DNA from: an uncultured Lachnospiraceae bacterium
GTDB taxonomy: Bacteria; Bacillota; Clostridia; Lachnospirales; Lachnospiraceae
Direction of reading: 5' to 3'
NCBI GenBank assembly: GCA_910586095.1
Contig: CAJUHQ010000148.1
Location: 1-8,242 of the forward strand
Length of the DNA stretch: 8,242 nucleotides
Below the pieces are notes generated by a model, which saw only the letters and a program-made list of their open reading frames with translations, ran no database searches and was not told the DNA's origin. Below, one piece after another: positions 5,999 through 8,242 of the stretch. Both the position numbers and the translations under genes were made by a program. Within the stretch, counting starts at the first letter, position 1. Each line of letters begins with the position of its first letter.

Positions 5999-7774
5999 TT
6001 ATTTTGTATCATTTTTATCTTTTTCATTATCTCTCATCTTGGCATGACGCATATCATATTCGAGTATTGCATCATATCCATAACTTTTCACGGTTGTTTG
6101 CATCTCGCGAAGCAACGACTCAAATTGCTCATAATCTTGCGCAAAAATCATTTCCCAAGAATACTCCTGTATCGCCTTCTTGCACTGGCTGCGTATTGTA
6201 AACTGTTCTGTTCCTTCTAGCGGAGCGATGTACGAAATGCCTTGTCCCACAAGCAACATATCATTGTTTTGTAGATACTCCATCGTTGTATCCGCTTTCA
6301 TCCACGTTTTCCAATCCTGGATAATAGTGGGCTGTTCTATCTCCTTTACACTATCCCACATATTATAATAATAGTGAATCCCTTCCTCATTCTCTTCACA
6401 TTGTGCTACAGGCTTAAAATTTAATACAGAAGTACCTGAGGTCCATGTCCCATTTCCATATTCTGGCGGTACTTGTATATTTCCTCCATTTAACAAGGCT
6501 TCTTTTCCGAATTCAGTCAGATATGGCTCTCCTTCCTTCATTTCCCATGTAAGCCCCTCTAGTCCTGCTGTTCCTCCTAAAAGATAGGCTCCATTTGCCA
6601 TAATTCCTTCTGAGGAATACAACCAGTCTATAAAATCCACTAGCCTTTTTGGATCTTTTACCTGAGAACCTACTGCTATGACACACCCTTGATTTCCATA
6701 AGGATAACACCCATATGAATAAATTTTCATATCCTTTATTGGTACAAACAGCATGCCTTTTCCTGCTTCTGTATTCACTCTCGTATTGTAAGCTGATGGA
6801 CCAAGCCACGGCCACGGAGAGAACAACACTTGTCCTTTTTCATACTTTTCAAAACACTGGTCATAATTTTGATCCGCAGATTCAGGGTCCACAAGTCCCA
6901 TCTGATTCGCCATAAAATAAAACTGTAGCATACGCACATAAATAGAATTGTCATCAATAATACTTTGATAGTCTGATCCATCTGCTTTTGCAAGAACCAC
7001 TCCAAACTCATCATAACCATACATACAGCAAGGTTGTTTTACCGCATTCATCATATTGTTGTCCCATTCTTTGAAAAAAGAGAATCCATATGTTTTTGTC
7101 CCGTCCGCAGCAGTCGGATTTAACTCTTGCATCTGCTTTAGCACAGGCAATAAATCCTCAAACGTCTCAAGCTTGGGATATCCAAGCTCTTTATATAGAT
7201 CCCATCTAATATAGGGACCATATGCGGGTTCTGTACCTTCGCTTGATATCTCTGGGCTATGCATAGACACTTCAGAAGGAATCGCAAAAACTCCATCCTG
7301 TTGTATACTGGAATTGAGATTTTCGATCGCTTCCCAATGTTTCATAATCCCCTTTCCCTGCAAATCCTCTTCCATATTATATACAAGCCCCGCATTGACT
7401 AGATCCTCCAACACACCATTATCGGCCTTGACAATCAACAGATCTCCAACACTCCCCGCCGCAGATCGCATTTCAAAAAGAGTATCTCCGCCTCCTGTCA
7501 CATTAGGTGCTATAATATTTAATTCCATATTAAATTTATTCTTCACCAGTTCCCCAAACCATCCAGATTGTATCCCTTGATAATTTGCAAAGTTATCAAA
7601 TACATCTACCACAAGAAATTCTTCATATGGACAGGTATCTTTTTTTGACATTGTTACTAATGCTGTCTGATCGTTCGTTCTAGTACATGCAATCAAGTTG
7701 ACAATTCCTACAAACACTATCCCCACTGCCCCTACACGTTTTCCTACTTTTCTGCACTGAACTAATCTTTTCAA
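5999..7774 (-). CDS. Family 1 extracellular solute-binding lipoprotein (sugar ABC transporter type)
   Basis: Predicted 591-residue lipoprotein that captures a solute, probably an oligosaccharide or glycoside, for an ABC importer. An Arg/Lys-rich N-terminus and hydrophobic stretch end in the lipobox LIAC (Cys30). The mature protein has the look of the long LplA/YtcQ-like family 1 binding proteins common in Clostridia and Paenibacillus: an early FDNFANYQGIQSGWFGELVK segment, GDLLIVKADN, a WPWLGPSAYN stretch and many aromatic residues for carbohydrate stacking. An in-frame GTG at 7778-7780 abuts the Shine-Dalgarno GGGGGAG (7780-7786), so the TTG at 7772-7774, five bases after it, is the more likely start. 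No permease genes lie beside it; the downstream neighbour is the phosphotransferase. It diverges from a YesN-like response regulator, which may control it. The substrate cannot be told from sequence. Confidence 0.88.
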   Translation of the reverse strand: MKRLVQCRKVGKRVGAVGIVFVGIVNLIACTRTNDQTALVTMSKKDTCPYEEFLVVDVFDNFANYQGIQSGWFGELVKNKFNMELNIIAPNVTGGGDTLFEMRSAAGSVGDLLIVKADNGVLEDLVNAGLVYNMEEDLQGKGIMKHWEAIENLNSSIQQDGVFAIPSEVSMHSPEISSEGTEPAYGPYIRWDLYKELGYPKLETFEDLLPVLKQMQELNPTAADGTKTYGFSFFKEWDNNMMNAVKQPCCMYGYDEFGVVLAKADGSDYQSIIDDNSIYVRMLQFYFMANQMGLVDPESADQNYDQCFEKYEKGQVLFSPWPWLGPSAYNTRVNTEAGKGMLFVPIKDMKIYSYGCYPYGNQGCVIAVGSQVKDPKRLVDFIDWLYSSEGIMANGAYLLGGTAGLEGLTWEMKEGEPYLTEFGKEALLNGGNIQVPPEYGNGTWTSGTSVLNFKPVAQCEENEEGIHYYYNMWDSVKEIEQPTIIQDWKTWMKADTTMEYLQNNDMLLVGQGISYIAPLEGTEQFTIRSQCKKAIQEYSWEMIFAQDYEQFESLLREMQTTVKSYGYDAILEYDMRHAKMRDNEKDKNDTK

Positions 7775-7828
7775 AACCACTCCCCCATTACAACCATTGA
7801 CAATCTTTTTGTGCTCACCTATACTATA

Positions 7829-7856
7829 ACTATACCAAATTTAAAGGGATAAGCAA
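7829..7856 (-). promoter_or_regulatory. Candidate promoter of the solute-binding protein gene
   Basis: On the minus strand a -10 TATAGT (7829-7834, five of six consensus) lies 16 bases from a -35-like TTGCTT (7851-7856). A second TATAGT follows directly (7823-7828). Transcription would start near 7820, about 45 bases before the TTG start. The weak -35 suits a promoter that needs an activator. Confidence 0.5.
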
Positions 7857-8078
7857 TAACTTTATGCAAACGTAACAAAATTCATACCAATATGTGAACT
7901 TTTGTTTGTTTATTCTCATAATAATCATTCAAATCTTTTCATAGATACCAACAATATTCTATCTAAAACTACAGTAAGTAAACTCTTTTTTGTTGGTAAT
8001 TCTATATTTTTCACAAATTATGCAGGATATAACAATACAACAATACATTATAAACTCCTCGCATACCATTTTTCATAC

Positions 8079-8084
8079 AGGGGG
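8079..8084 (+). promoter_or_regulatory. Ribosome binding site of the response regulator gene
   Basis: AGGGGG lies seven bases before the ATG at 8092-8094. It supports this ATG over the longer overlapping frame that begins at 7902. Confidence 0.75.
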
Positions 8085-8091
8085 CCTTTAG

Positions 8092-8242
8092 ATGGAAACT
8101 TTATTTATTGCAGATGATGAAAAGAATATACGAGAGGGATTAAAATGTATACTTGATTGGGAAGATCTAGGATTTACTTTGTGTGGCGAAGCTGCCAATG
8201 GTGAGGATGCACTCTCTGGTATTCTTCAAAATACTCCAAGTC
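8092..8242 (+). CDS. YesN/AraC-type response regulator, N-terminal part only
   Basis: The first 50 codons of a two-component receiver domain are visible and the frame is open at the right edge. The protein begins METLFIADDEKNIREGLK, with the acidic Mg2+-binding pair Asp8-Asp9 after the first beta strand. It continues with ILDWEDLGFTLCGEAANGED, the pattern seen in receiver domains of YesN-like regulators, which carry a C-terminal AraC-type DNA-binding domain. The phospho-accepting aspartate should lie a few residues past the window edge and is not seen, nor is the output domain. In related genomes such regulators sit beside a sensor kinase and sugar-binding lipoproteins and control their uptake genes. 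The divergent lipoprotein here fits that arrangement. Confidence 0.9.
   Translation, partial: METLFIADDEKNIREGLKCILDWEDLGFTLCGEAANGEDALSGILQNTPS

Larger units (their letters stand above)
7775..8091. promoter_or_regulatory. Divergent regulatory region between binding protein and response regulator
   Basis: This gap of 317 bases contains no convincing gene. It holds the leader and promoter of the binding-protein gene on the left and the leader of the response-regulator gene on the right. Repeated motifs include a 9-bp inverted repeat TACCAACAA (7946-7954) / TTGTTGGTA (7990-7998) with 35 bases between, and an imperfect inverted repeat at 7875-7905 (ACAAAA-TTCA against TGAAC-TTTTGT). There is also a short direct repeat of ACAATACA near 8031-8046. 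No good promoter for the plus-strand gene could be fixed. Confidence 0.55.

Noticed and set aside
6513..7020. Two minus-strand frames overlapping the binding-protein gene in another phase
   Set aside because: The main frame encodes a continuous recognisable lipoprotein, so these are out-of-frame shadows and not evidence of a frameshift.
7902..8117. Plus-strand frame of 71 codons before the response regulator
   Set aside because: It overlaps the start of the regulator in another frame, has an Asn/Phe/Tyr-rich composition as expected of translated AT-rich spacer, and lacks a ribosome binding site.

Overview
This is an AT-rich window with strong Shine-Dalgarno sites. It most likely comes from a Gram-positive anaerobe of the class Clostridia, probably a gut Lachnospiraceae. 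The main reasons are the style of the sodium-pump decarboxylase subunits, a family-1 sugar-type binding lipoprotein beside a YesN-like response regulator, and a DacF-type carboxypeptidase. The lineage is inferred from protein family resemblance, not from a search.

All complete genes lie on the minus strand, so transcription runs from right to left. From the right, a solute-binding lipoprotein (start near 7774) is followed after about 60 bases by a two-domain polyphosphate:AMP phosphotransferase, which ends at an intrinsic terminator (4361-4399). Next comes a secreted D-alanyl-D-alanine carboxypeptidase with its own promoter. After it is an operon for a biotin-dependent, probably Na+-pumping, acyl-CoA decarboxylase. 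It consists of a carboxyltransferase subunit, an unusually long lipoprotein-type OadG (gamma) subunit, and the first 50 bases of a gene that looks like the biotin carrier subunit. At the right edge the only plus-strand gene, an AraC/YesN-type response regulator, starts at 8092 and leaves the window. It diverges from the binding-protein gene across a 317-base regulatory gap.

The most distinctive element is not a gene. Between the gamma subunit and the biotin carrier, inside the presumed operon, lies a tandem array of about 86-base units (91-439, with a decayed fifth unit to about 516). Each full unit can form two hairpins. The central three copies are nearly identical, while the edge copies differ in sequence but keep the first hairpin. 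A second structural signal is a 9-base-pair inverted repeat at the predicted transcription start of the carboxyltransferase operon (2858-2886).

Functionally the window combines energy and sodium metabolism (decarboxylase pump), nucleotide and polyphosphate metabolism (PAP), cell-wall trimming (carboxypeptidase) and regulated solute uptake (binding protein plus two-component regulator). No mobile element, tRNA, rRNA or CRISPR array was seen.
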